Assembly (NCBI GenBank): GCA_024642505.1
Contig: JAHEAZ010000010.1
Coordinates: 1 to 60,518 of the forward strand
Direction: 5' to 3'
Length of the DNA stretch: 60,518 nucleotides
From: Gammaproteobacteria bacterium
Lineage (GTDB): Bacteria > Pseudomonadota > Gammaproteobacteria > Steroidobacterales > Steroidobacteraceae
Notes under the pieces: model-generated
Told to the model about the DNA's origin: nothing
Database searches by the model: none
Seen by the model: only the letters and a program-made list of their open reading frames with translations
Translations under genes and position numbers: made by a program
Shown here: in pieces, positions 52,239-60,300 of the stretch
How the letters are laid out: each line of letters begins with the position of its first letter
Numbering within the stretch: position 1 is the stretch's first letter

Positions 52239-53582
52239 CTACAGCGATAGCGCCGTGTAAACCAATCCAGCGGCGAACGTGACGCCCAGGAGAACAAAGT
52301 AGATTGTCGAGATCGACACGAACTTGACTGCAGTGAGCGCGCGGCCGTCGCCGTATATCACGCGCATCGCGCGGAAAACGTAATAGGGCAGGTATAGCAT
52401 CATTGGCACAGTGATGGCACCGAGCCAGCCGACCAGCGGCAGTTCGAGGGTGGTGAGCGCTTCGAGAACGGCAGCCAGGGCGAGCCAGGTGAAGACGAGA
52501 GCATGAGTGTGCAGGAAGTTCACGAGGTGTTCTGCGTAGAGCCGGCGCGGCCTCCAGTAGAACAGCATGGCGATGGCAGCCATCAGCGGCAGGAACACGA
52601 ACATCAATTTGGGGACATTGTTCAGGAAGACTTCACCCAGGCGTTTGCCGCCGTCGGCCGCGATCTTTCGACAAGTGTCCCGCAGCAACGGCTCGAATCG
52701 CTTCAACCCTAGTGCGTCGACATTGATGTTGCAGCTGGCGAGGCCCTGCGCATCGGGTCCTGACCTGTCCACACCTTCGGTAGTTGTATCCCCGTCGCGA
52801 ATCGCGTCCGGATTGCCGGTCAGCGCTCCGATTACTTCATCAAGCTCTGCCGCATCCCGCTCACGCGTCGTCTCGTCGGACACTGGGGATGGCCCCAACG
52901 CGACCACCGTGTTGCCGTTCTCGTCGGTGTGCAGCAGGTCGACCTCGCCGTCGGGCAACAGCGCCGACAGTGCAAAGAACGCCACGCTGATCACCAGATA
53001 GAGCCGGAACGGCGGCAGGTAGAGCTGGTGCTTGCCGGCAATGAACTCGTTGGTTAGCTGGCCGGGCTTGAGAACCAGGGTGCGCAGGGTCCGCCAGACG
53101 CGCGAGTCGAGGTGCAGCAGCGAGTGGGTGACGTCCCCGACCACCTCATGCATGGACAGCACGTGGATCTCGCGTGACTGGCCGCATTCCTCACAGAACT
53201 TTCCGGGCACTTCGGTGCCGCAGTTGCGGCAGGTTACGGGCGTTTCGGGCAGCCGTAGTGGAACGCCACTTGGGACGAAGACACGGCGCGAGAAGCTGGC
53301 CCTGTCGCCGAAGCGGGTAGCGCCATCAGCGCGCAGGCGCGGGGCGTCCCGATCAAGGTAGCGCTCCAACGCCCCCATATTCGCGAGTCGGTACTGGGTG
53401 CGGCGCAAGACGACGCCTTCGGTCATTTCCGTCGGGCTCTGGATCTCGGCGCCAATGAAGCCCCCACAGGCAATGACCTCGCGGACGTGGTCTGGCAGCC
53501 AGGCGTCGAAGGCCTCGACGACCGTCGGGTCGAGCAGGCACTCGACCTCGTAGATCACTTCGGCGGTCCGGGATGTCGTCAT
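52239..53582 (-). CDS. DUF4286-DUF3667 membrane protein with zinc ribbon
   Basis: 447 aa. The N-terminal soluble domain (about 1-105) reads VIYEVECLLDPTVVEAFDAWLPDHVREV and resembles DUF4286. It is followed by a CxxC-CxxC zinc ribbon (CRNCGTEVPGKFCEECGQ) and a DUF3667-type region with several membrane helices (KPGQLTNEFIAGKHQLYLPPFRLYLVISVAFF). Function unknown. The ATG at 53582 starts the DUF4286 part; the frame is open further upstream without similarity. Follows feoB-associated genes on the same strand. Confidence 0.8.
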   Translation of the reverse strand: MTTSRTAEVIYEVECLLDPTVVEAFDAWLPDHVREVIACGGFIGAEIQSPTEMTEGVVLRRTQYRLANMGALERYLDRDAPRLRADGATRFGDRASFSRRVFVPSGVPLRLPETPVTCRNCGTEVPGKFCEECGQSREIHVLSMHEVVGDVTHSLLHLDSRVWRTLRTLVLKPGQLTNEFIAGKHQLYLPPFRLYLVISVAFFALSALLPDGEVDLLHTDENGNTVVALGPSPVSDETTRERDAAELDEVIGALTGNPDAIRDGDTTTEGVDRSGPDAQGLASCNINVDALGLKRFEPLLRDTCRKIAADGGKRLGEVFLNNVPKLMFVFLPLMAAIAMLFYWRPRRLYAEHLVNFLHTHALVFTWLALAAVLEALTTLELPLVGWLGAITVPMMLYLPYYVFRAMRVIYGDGRALTAVKFVSISTIYFVLLGVTFAAGLVYTALSL

Positions 53583-53643
53583 GGCGCCGGCGTACTCCCG
53601 CGGCGCCAGGGTTGCGCCGCAAGGAGAAGTATAGAGCCGAGCC

Positions 53644-53895
53644 TCAGCGTGGCGGGCGTGCCTTGCTGCCGGGCGTCTGGCCAATGCGTGATGCCGGGCA
53701 GGAACCGCAGCCGCCGGTCGGTTGGGCAGCCTGCTCGAGCCGCTCGCCAAGCCGTGCCAGCGGCACAGGTCCGTGCGAGGCCTGGCGTGACAGCCAGCGC
53801 GCGAGTCGCAGGCGGATTGGCGCCGGCATCACCATCCAGGCCACATACGCCGCGCTCACGATGACCAGCGGCAGGATGATGAGCCACTGCCACAT
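53644..53895 (-). CDS. Small membrane protein with Cys pair after FeoB (DUF6587-like)
   Basis: 83 aa: one N-terminal helix (about 3-23), a basic middle and the motif GGCGSCPA with two Cys. It resembles the short Cys-containing membrane proteins often coded after FeoB. The ATG at 53895 follows the feoB stop by one base, so it is translationally coupled. A role in Fe(II) uptake is inferred from context only. Confidence 0.7.
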   Translation of the reverse strand: MWQWLIILPLVIVSAAYVAWMVMPAPIRLRLARWLSRQASHGPVPLARLGERLEQAAQPTGGCGSCPASRIGQTPGSKARPPR

Positions 53896-53896
53896 C

Positions 53897-55771
53897 TCAG
53901 GCTCCCAGCGCCAGCGCTATGCGGTAAGTAGCGAACGCGCCCAGGTAGGCCAGGCCGAACAGGTAGCCGGCCATGGCAAGCGGGTAACGCCAGCTGGCAG
54001 TTTCGCGACGCACCACGATGAGCGTTGACAGGCACTGCGGCGCGAATACATACCAGGCAAGCAGCGAGAGGGCGGTAGCGAGGCTCCAGGTCCCCGCGAT
54101 CATCGGCGTCAGCGTCGCAGCCATGGACTCGTCCGAGGCGGCGAGTGAATACACGGTGCCGAGCGCACCGACTGCGACTTCGCGGGCAGCAAGTCCCGGG
54201 ACGAGGGCAATCGAGATCTGCCAGTTGAAGCCGATCGGCGCGAGCACCACTTCCAGGGCACGGCCAAGCATTCCAGCAAAGCTGTAGTAGATGTCCGGCA
54301 TGGTGGCGCCTGCGGGGGCCGCCGGGTAACTTCCGAGGAACCACAGCAGCACCATCATGGCCAGGATGATGGTGCCGACGCGGCGAATGAAAATTCGCGC
54401 CCGCTCCCACAGTCCGATCGCCAGGTTGCGCGGGTTGGGCCAGTGGTATTCCGGCAGCTCGAGCAGCAGTGGGTGGTAGCTGGTCTTCAGTGCAGTGCGC
54501 TTCATGACCACTGCTACTAGCAATGCGGCTACGACGCCGGCGACGTACAGCGCGAATAGCACCAGCCCCTGCCTGTTGAACGGACCGACCTTGCTGGCAG
54601 GAATGAAGGCGCCGATCAGTAGCGCATACACCGGCAACCTGGCGGAGCAGGTCATCAAAGGCGCGATCATGATGGTCGCCATGCGATCGCGCAGGTTCGG
54701 GATCGTCCGGGTCGCCATGATTCCCGGGATGGCGCAGGCGAAGCTCGACAGCAGCGGGATGAACGCGCGGCCGGACAGGCCCACGCTGCCCATCACGCGA
54801 TCGAGCAGGTATGCCGCGCGTGGCAGGTAGCCGCTTTCCTCCAGCGCCAGGATGAACAGGAACAAGATCAGGATCTGTGGCAGGAATACCAGGACGCTTC
54901 CGGCACCGGCAATGATGCCGTCGACCAGCAGGCTACGCAGCGGGCCCGGTGGCAGCGCCGAATGGAGAAAATTGCCGATACCCGACACCGCGGTGTCGAT
55001 CAGTTCCATTGGCAGCGCAGCCCAGCTGAACACGGCCTGAAAGATTGCGAACAACAATGCCGCGAGCACGGCAAGGCCCAGCACCGGGTGCATGACGACC
55101 GCGTCTAGGCGCTGCAGCGCGCGTTGCCGCGCAGGTTCGCGATAGCCAATGATGCCAAGGATGCGCCTCGCATCCCGCTGGGTCTCGAGCACCTCTTCGG
55201 GCGTTGGATCCCGGTAGTCTGGGTGAGCCTGCGGCGCAGGCGGCAGATCGCGCCGCTCGAGGCTATCGATCAGACCGTGTGCGCCGCCCGCGGCGACTGC
55301 AACCGTCTCGATCACCGGCACGCCGACTTCGCGCTCGAGCGCCTGGGCGTCGAGCCGGAAGCCGCGAGCCCGCGCGACGTCGCTCATGTTGAGCGCCACG
55401 ACCATTGGCACGCCAATCCGCTTCAATTCAAGCACCAGTCGCAGGTTCAGCCGCAGGTTGGTCGCGTCGACGACGCAGACCACGATCTCCGGCGGCCGTT
55501 CACCGGCAAGGCGGCCGAGCACTGCGTCGCGGGTGATCGCCTCGTCGAGTGAGGTCGGCGTCAGGCTGTAGGTCCCCGGCAGGTCCAGAATCCGGTAGGC
55601 GCGGCCGCTGGCACCGGTGAAACGGCCTTCCTTGCGCTCGACCGTTACGCCGGCGTAATTGGCGACCTTCTGGTGGCTGCCGGTCAGACGGTTGAACAGT
55701 GCCGTCTTGCCGCTGTTGGGCACACCGACGAGCGCGAGCCGCAGCTCGCTCGCGAGCGTTTGTGTACTCAT
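53897..55771 (-). CDS. feoB: Ferrous iron transporter FeoB
   Basis: 624 aa, shorter than E. coli FeoB (773) but normal for many. The N-terminal G domain has G1 GVPNSGKT (16-23), G3 DLPGTYSL, G4 NMSD; it is followed by a GDI helical region and the membrane part with two Gate repeats, the first around FLPQILILFLFILALEESGYLPRAAYL and CAIPGIMATRT, the second near LVPGLAAREVAVGALGTVY. Imports Fe2+. Start overlaps feoA by 4 bp. Confidence 0.96.
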   Translation of the reverse strand: MSTQTLASELRLALVGVPNSGKTALFNRLTGSHQKVANYAGVTVERKEGRFTGASGRAYRILDLPGTYSLTPTSLDEAITRDAVLGRLAGERPPEIVVCVVDATNLRLNLRLVLELKRIGVPMVVALNMSDVARARGFRLDAQALEREVGVPVIETVAVAAGGAHGLIDSLERRDLPPAPQAHPDYRDPTPEEVLETQRDARRILGIIGYREPARQRALQRLDAVVMHPVLGLAVLAALLFAIFQAVFSWAALPMELIDTAVSGIGNFLHSALPPGPLRSLLVDGIIAGAGSVLVFLPQILILFLFILALEESGYLPRAAYLLDRVMGSVGLSGRAFIPLLSSFACAIPGIMATRTIPNLRDRMATIMIAPLMTCSARLPVYALLIGAFIPASKVGPFNRQGLVLFALYVAGVVAALLVAVVMKRTALKTSYHPLLLELPEYHWPNPRNLAIGLWERARIFIRRVGTIILAMMVLLWFLGSYPAAPAGATMPDIYYSFAGMLGRALEVVLAPIGFNWQISIALVPGLAAREVAVGALGTVYSLAASDESMAATLTPMIAGTWSLATALSLLAWYVFAPQCLSTLIVVRRETASWRYPLAMAGYLFGLAYLGAFATYRIALALGA

Positions 55772-56076
55772 GGGTGAATGTTGCTGGCGCGCGTGACCAT
55801 GATCGCAGCGGCTTCGCGCTGGCGCAGGGCAAACATGCTACGGCCGAGACGTACGGCGATCGGATCGGTACCCGGCCAGATTGCGCCAACGACTTCGAGG
55901 CTCTCGCCCGGGATGAAGCCCAGTTCCAGCAGCCGCTGCGCCAACGTCGAGCGGACCTCGTCGCCGACGTCGAGATGATCATCGCGAACACCGATGACGA
56001 TGGCGGTATCGCCTTTTCGCAGCGTCGACAGCGCAACGGGGTGGGCGAGAATGTGCTCAGGCGGCAGGGTAGTCAT
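55768..56076 (-). CDS. feoA: Ferrous iron transport protein FeoA
   Basis: 102 aa SH3-like cytosolic protein that supports FeoB. Residues about 20-95 carry the FeoA pattern: LRKGDTAIVIGV, a region LAQRLLELGFIPGESLEVVG and DPIAVRLGRSMFALRQREAAAI. First gene of feoAB plus the small protein. The upstream gap contains the perfect REP-like inverted repeat, about 100 bp before the start. A Fur site was not identified, although GATTATCATTAG just upstream of the ATG is AT-rich and Fur-like. Confidence 0.93.
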   Translation of the reverse strand: MTTLPPEHILAHPVALSTLRKGDTAIVIGVRDDHLDVGDEVRSTLAQRLLELGFIPGESLEVVGAIWPGTDPIAVRLGRSMFALRQREAAAIMVTRASNIHP

Positions 56077-56099
56077 ACCAGGATCTCCGGGATGCAGAT

Positions 56100-56130
56100 C
56101 CTAGCTCATATCGTGAACGATTATCATTAG
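56100..56130 (-). promoter_or_regulatory. Fur-box-like sequence upstream of feoA
   Basis: The segment around 56112-56130 reads GTGAACGATTATCATTAGC on the plus strand and resembles the Fur consensus GATAATGATAATCATTATC in its ATTATCATTA half. It lies 36-54 bp before the feoA start codon, where an iron-responsive operator is expected. The left half is weak. Confidence 0.5.
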
Positions 56131-56178
56131 CGTTTCCCGCAGCGCAACATGCGTCACGAAAAATGGTGGGAAACCGCG

Positions 56179-56260
56179 GAAACCGGGGACAGTTTACTTA
56201 ATCTCTCTTGAGATCCCGCGGAAGCGCCAAAACGGAATTAAGTAAACTGTCCCCGGTTTC
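56179..56260. repeat. Perfect 24-bp inverted repeat of the GGGGACAGT family (REP/BIME-like)
   Basis: Arms 56179-56202 and 56237-56260 are exact reverse complements, each containing GGGGACAGTTTACTT, separated by 34 bp. This arrangement is known from REP elements mobilised by RAYT-type transposases, but no such transposase is in the window. It lies 3' of fadE and upstream of feoA, and as RNA would make a strong stem. Confidence 0.9.
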
Positions 56261-56267
56261 AGTCTAA

Positions 56268-58745
56268 TCAGGCGACCTGGGCCTTGAACGCCGGCTTGGA
56301 TGTTGCCGCGGCGCCAGCGGCAAGCTCTGCCGAATCGAAGTCGTCCACATGGATGATTTCCATGACCTTTCGGTCATATTCGCGCAGCTGTGCTGCTTCC
56401 TCTGCGCTGATGATCCCGCCAGCCTCTGCCTCGCCGACCTGGCCCGGAAGGTCTAGTGCGGTGACACGGCCGGTCTTGGTGCCCTCCACCCGGATTCGCT
56501 TCAGCAGCGGCTCGGCCGCGACCGTGAGCAGCATCGCCTCCTGGACCAGGCCCAGGTGATTGGTTGGCTCCACGGTACGGTACACGCCGCCGCAGAGCCT
56601 CTCGCGCGCCTCCGTCGGGTTGCTGACGAGATCGGCCACCTTGCGGGCAAGACGGTCCGCCGGTGCGGAGTAGGTCAGGCCGCGCGGGAAGATAAACATC
56701 CGCATGAACCCTGCCAGCCAGCGAACGGGAAAGTTGCGGAGGAAGCTGTGCAGCTGCTCCTGGGCGCGATACAGCAGCATCCGGCAGGCATATTCCACCA
56801 GCGGCAGGTCGGCCTGCTGGCGCCCCTGGTTTTCGTAGTGCTTGAGAACCATCGAGGCCAGGTACATGCACGACAGCACGTCACCGAGGCGCGCGGAGAG
56901 GTTCTCCTTCTTTTTCAGGTAGCCACCGAGCGACAGCATCGCCACGTCGGTGGCGAACGCGAAGGAGGCGCTGAAGCGGTTGATGTGTTCGTAATACCGG
57001 GCCGTCGGGCCCGACAGCGGTGCCCGGACGATCCGCGACATGGTCAGCGCTCGCAGTAGCGAGCGGACGGCGTTGGAGATGGTGTAGCCAATATGACCTA
57101 CGAGCGCGCGGTCGAAATCCGCCAGGCCCCGCTGTCGGTCATGGTCACGCGCGGCGTTCATTTCTTTCAGCACCCACGGGTGGCAACGCACCGCGCCCTG
57201 CCCGAAGATGATGAGGTTACGCGTCAGGATGTTGGCGCCCTCGACGGTGATGCCGACCGGCGCCAGCTGGTAGCCGCGGCCCAGGTAATTCCTGGGGCCC
57301 AGACAGATGCCCTTGCCGCCCTGCACGTCCATGGCGTCGTTGACCACGGTGCGGCCCATCTCGGTGCAGTGGTACTTCAGGATGGCTGATGGCACCGCGG
57401 GTTTCTCGCCGCCGTCGATCGCGGCAGCCGTGACGGAGCGACCGGCATCCATGATGTAGGCCATGCCGGCCATGCGCGCGATGACGGATTCGACGCCCTC
57501 GAACTTGCCGATGGGAGAGTTGAACTGGCGCCGGATGCGCGCGTAGGCGGCGGTGGAATAGACGGCGCCTTTGGCGCCACCGGTGGAATTTGACGGCAGC
57601 GAGATGCACCGGCCGACGGATAGTTGCTCGACCAGCATTCGCCAGCCCTGGCCGGCCATCTTGGGGCCGCCGACGATCGCATCGAGCGGCACGAACACGT
57701 CCTTGCCCTCGACGGGCCCGTTCTGGAACGGCACGTTCAACGGGAAGTGCCTGCGGCCCAGCCTCATTCCCGGCGTGTCACTCGGAATCAGCGCAACGGT
57801 GATGCCGCGGTCGCTCTTCTCACCGCCGAGCAGCCTGTCGGGGTCGAAGAGTCGGAACGCCAGACCTACGACGGTCGCGACCGGCGCAAGCGTGATGTAG
57901 CGCTTGGAGAAGTTGAGCCTGATCCCGATCGCCTCGCGGCCTTGGTAAGTGCCCTTGCAAACGACACCCGTGTCCGGAATGGAAGCAGCGTCGGAGCCCG
58001 CGCGCGGCGCGGTAAGCCCGAAGCAGGGCACGTCCTCGCCGCTCGCCAGGCGTGGCAGGTAACGGTTCTTCTGCTGCTCGGTGCCGTAATGCAGCAGCAG
58101 CTCGGCCGGCCCGAGCGAGTTCGGCACGGCAATTGTGGCCGACGCGGTCGGCGAACGGCTGGCGACCTTGGCCAGCACGCAGGAATGGGCATAGGCCGAA
58201 AATTCCAGGCCGCCGTACTTCTTCGGGATGATCATCGCGAAGAAACCCTCTTTCTTCACGAAGTCCCAGACCTCGGGCGGCAGGTCGGCGCGGCGGTGGG
58301 TGATGTCCCATTCGTCGAGCATGCGGCACAGCACTTCGCAGGGCCCGTCGAGGAAGGCCTGCTCCTCCGCCGAAAGCTTCGGCTGGGCGGCGCCGAGCAG
58401 CTTGCTCCAGTCCGGGTGGCCGGTGAACAGTTCGCCGTCCCACCACACCGTCCCCGCCGCGAGGGCTTCCTGCTCGGTCGAGGACATGGTCGGCAGCATG
58501 CGCTTGTATACCCGCAGGAACGGCCGGCTGAGCAACCGGATGCGCAGCGGCGCGACGTTCAGCAGCACCAGCGGCGCATAGGCGATCCAGAGGGCCGTCT
58601 TCCACCACGGCGCCGCGGTACCCGTCAGCGTATAGGCCGCAAGCACCACGCCGATCGCCAGCGTCGTCAGGCCCAGGCCGACCTTGCGATACGACGCCCA
58701 CAGCACGATCCCGACGAACAACAGGAAGAGAAGGAATGACACCAT
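56268..58745 (-). CDS. fadE: FadE-type acyl-CoA dehydrogenase
   Basis: 825 aa, the long gammaproteobacterial form with two N-terminal membrane helices (about 1-60). The dehydrogenase core includes GLTAPRAGSDA, FNSPIGKFEGVESVIARMAGMAYIMDAGR and the FAD/CoA segment DVQGGKGICLGPRNYLGRGYQLAPV; a C-terminal extension (about 560-825) is typical. Performs the first step of fatty acid beta-oxidation. ATG 58745 follows AAGGAG by seven bases; an in-frame GTG one codon upstream is an alternative. Confidence 0.95.
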   Translation of the reverse strand: MVSFLLFLLFVGIVLWASYRKVGLGLTTLAIGVVLAAYTLTGTAAPWWKTALWIAYAPLVLLNVAPLRIRLLSRPFLRVYKRMLPTMSSTEQEALAAGTVWWDGELFTGHPDWSKLLGAAQPKLSAEEQAFLDGPCEVLCRMLDEWDITHRRADLPPEVWDFVKKEGFFAMIIPKKYGGLEFSAYAHSCVLAKVASRSPTASATIAVPNSLGPAELLLHYGTEQQKNRYLPRLASGEDVPCFGLTAPRAGSDAASIPDTGVVCKGTYQGREAIGIRLNFSKRYITLAPVATVVGLAFRLFDPDRLLGGEKSDRGITVALIPSDTPGMRLGRRHFPLNVPFQNGPVEGKDVFVPLDAIVGGPKMAGQGWRMLVEQLSVGRCISLPSNSTGGAKGAVYSTAAYARIRRQFNSPIGKFEGVESVIARMAGMAYIMDAGRSVTAAAIDGGEKPAVPSAILKYHCTEMGRTVVNDAMDVQGGKGICLGPRNYLGRGYQLAPVGITVEGANILTRNLIIFGQGAVRCHPWVLKEMNAARDHDRQRGLADFDRALVGHIGYTISNAVRSLLRALTMSRIVRAPLSGPTARYYEHINRFSASFAFATDVAMLSLGGYLKKKENLSARLGDVLSCMYLASMVLKHYENQGRQQADLPLVEYACRMLLYRAQEQLHSFLRNFPVRWLAGFMRMFIFPRGLTYSAPADRLARKVADLVSNPTEARERLCGGVYRTVEPTNHLGLVQEAMLLTVAAEPLLKRIRVEGTKTGRVTALDLPGQVGEAEAGGIISAEEAAQLREYDRKVMEIIHVDDFDSAELAAGAAATSKPAFKAQVA

Positions 58746-58907
58746 CACTCGACTCCTTGCAGGCCGGTCTTCATCTCGATTACATCGGCAGGATGGAGGC
58801 CGAGATTAGGGTGAACACCCTAGCGCAAGGGCGTGTGGGCGGCTGGCGCCTGTTTCACAGTCGCTGTTGCAGCAACGATGGATGCCCTGGCAACGATGAT
58901 GCGGCGC

Positions 58908-58940
58908 AAAAAGACACGGACCGGCGGGATGCCGGCCCGT
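58908..58940 (-). terminator. Rho-independent terminator (minus strand)
   Basis: A 10-bp stem with one mismatch (58916-58925 with 58931-58940, loop GGGAT) is followed on the minus strand by GTCTTTTTG, a five-T run at 58912-58908. It would end a transcript coming from the right, before fadE. It supports the idea of a small transcribed unit at 58941-59205. Confidence 0.65.
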
Positions 58941-58959
58941 TTCCTTTGCGCGGGAAGTT

Positions 58960-59193
58960 CTACTTGATTGGCTCGAGTACGATCTCGCGCACATCAGTAT
59001 CACTGATGAACCGCCGCATCCCAAAGCGTGATTCCCGCTCCTTTGCGCCGGGGGCGCGAGGGTGAAGGGATTCGCGTTTTCGATGGTCCCCGCGGCCCGG
59101 CCTACCGGACTGTGACGCAGTTCCACAGCCGGCATCCGGCTTGTCATAACCTGCATCAGGAATCGAAAGCACTCCGCGCCGTTGCGCGGCCAC
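58960..59193 (-). CDS. Possible small ORF before the terminator
   Basis: Open frame of up to 77 codons (GTG 59193) ending 20 bp before a terminator. The last 19 codons, starting from an internal ATG at 59016, read MRRFISDTDVREIVLEPIK and look protein-like; the rest is Arg/Gly/Pro-rich. An AAGGAG box is present but too far from that ATG. No family recognised. The 464-bp gap 58746-59209 otherwise holds only promoters for fadE and the GGDEF gene. A non-coding RNA is an alternative. Confidence 0.3.
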   Translation of the reverse strand: MAAQRRGVLSIPDAGYDKPDAGCGTASQSGRPGRGDHRKRESLHPRAPGAKERESRFGMRRFISDTDVREIVLEPIK

Positions 59194-59209
59194 CAGTGAG
59201 TACCTCGAG

Positions 59210-60238
59210 ATGTCGACGACACGGCTGATTCATACCGAAACGCTGCAGCTGGCTGAGATGCAGGTGAAGGATCTGATCCAGACGCCACTGGAGGCCCGTT
59301 TCAATCGCCTGGTTCGGATGACCCGGCGTGCGCTGGACACGCGTGTTGCGGTAATCAGCTTCCTGAGTCGCGACATAGAGTGGTTCAAGGCTGCCGTGGG
59401 CTGGAACGTCAGCGAGCTGCCGGCCGGCCGCAGCCTGGCAGCCGCGCTCATCAGCGAGGACGGCGCGGTGGCAGTCGCCGATCTTCTGGAGGACGACCGC
59501 ACACGTTCCCACGCACTCGTTACCGGGTCGCCGCGTTTCCGTTTCTGCGCGCTGTATCCGATCAGGGACCGCTTTGGCGGCATCATCGGTGCGGTGGCGG
59601 CCTACGACACGGAACCGCGCAAGGTGACGCCCGAAATGCTGGAGGCAATCTCGGACGCCGGGGAGCTTGCCCAGCGTGAACTGCTCTTGTCAGAAGTCGG
59701 TGGCGTGCAGCAGCAGCTGCTGAACAAGCTGGACATGAGCCGGCGCCAGGCGCTGCTCGACGAGCTCACGCGGTTGTGGAACCGGCGCGGCGGCATGATG
59801 CTGCTCGAACAGGCGCTCGCCGGCGACGCGCGCCAGAATTCGAGCCTGGCCGTCTGCGTCGTCGACGTGGACGACTTCAAACTGATCAACGATCGTTATG
59901 GCCATGCCATGGGCGACGTGGTGCTCCGCAAGCTGGCGGCGGCGATCGTCGACAGCGTGCGGCCGGGCGACATCGCCTGCCGGCTCGGTGGTGACGAATT
60001 CCTGCTGGTCTTCCCGGATGCGAACGACGAGCAGCTCGCGGCGATCATGGAAAGAATACGGACCCGCGTCGGGTCGCTGGTGATCCGCACCCGCGCAGGT
60101 TCGGTCAGGGTGTCCGTCAGCGTCGGCGGCGCCCTGGCCAGCCGTAGCAGCGTCACCACGGCGGAGGACCTGATGCACCGGGCGGACGAGGCGATGTACG
60201 AAGCCAAGAAGCGTTCGGCCAGCAATCGGGTGGCCTAG
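59210..60238 (+). CDS. GAF-GGDEF diguanylate cyclase
   Basis: 342 aa cytosolic protein. A GAF domain (about 20-165) contains ALDTRVAVISFLSRDIEWFKAAVGWNVSELP, and a GGDEF domain (about 180-340) contains DELTRLWNRRGG and an intact GGDEF signature, with an RxxD I-site (RPGD) five residues before it. An active cyclase with product inhibition is expected; the GAF ligand is unknown. Independent gene, divergent from fadE. Confidence 0.92.
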   Translation: MSTTRLIHTETLQLAEMQVKDLIQTPLEARFNRLVRMTRRALDTRVAVISFLSRDIEWFKAAVGWNVSELPAGRSLAAALISEDGAVAVADLLEDDRTRSHALVTGSPRFRFCALYPIRDRFGGIIGAVAAYDTEPRKVTPEMLEAISDAGELAQRELLLSEVGGVQQQLLNKLDMSRRQALLDELTRLWNRRGGMMLLEQALAGDARQNSSLAVCVVDVDDFKLINDRYGHAMGDVVLRKLAAAIVDSVRPGDIACRLGGDEFLLVFPDANDEQLAAIMERIRTRVGSLVIRTRAGSVRVSVSVGGALASRSSVTTAEDLMHRADEAMYEAKKRSASNRVA

Positions 60239-60300
60239 GCCCGATCCCGGGAAACGGCGGTTGGCCCGGTATCGAGCCCGCTGACCGGCGGCCATCATGC

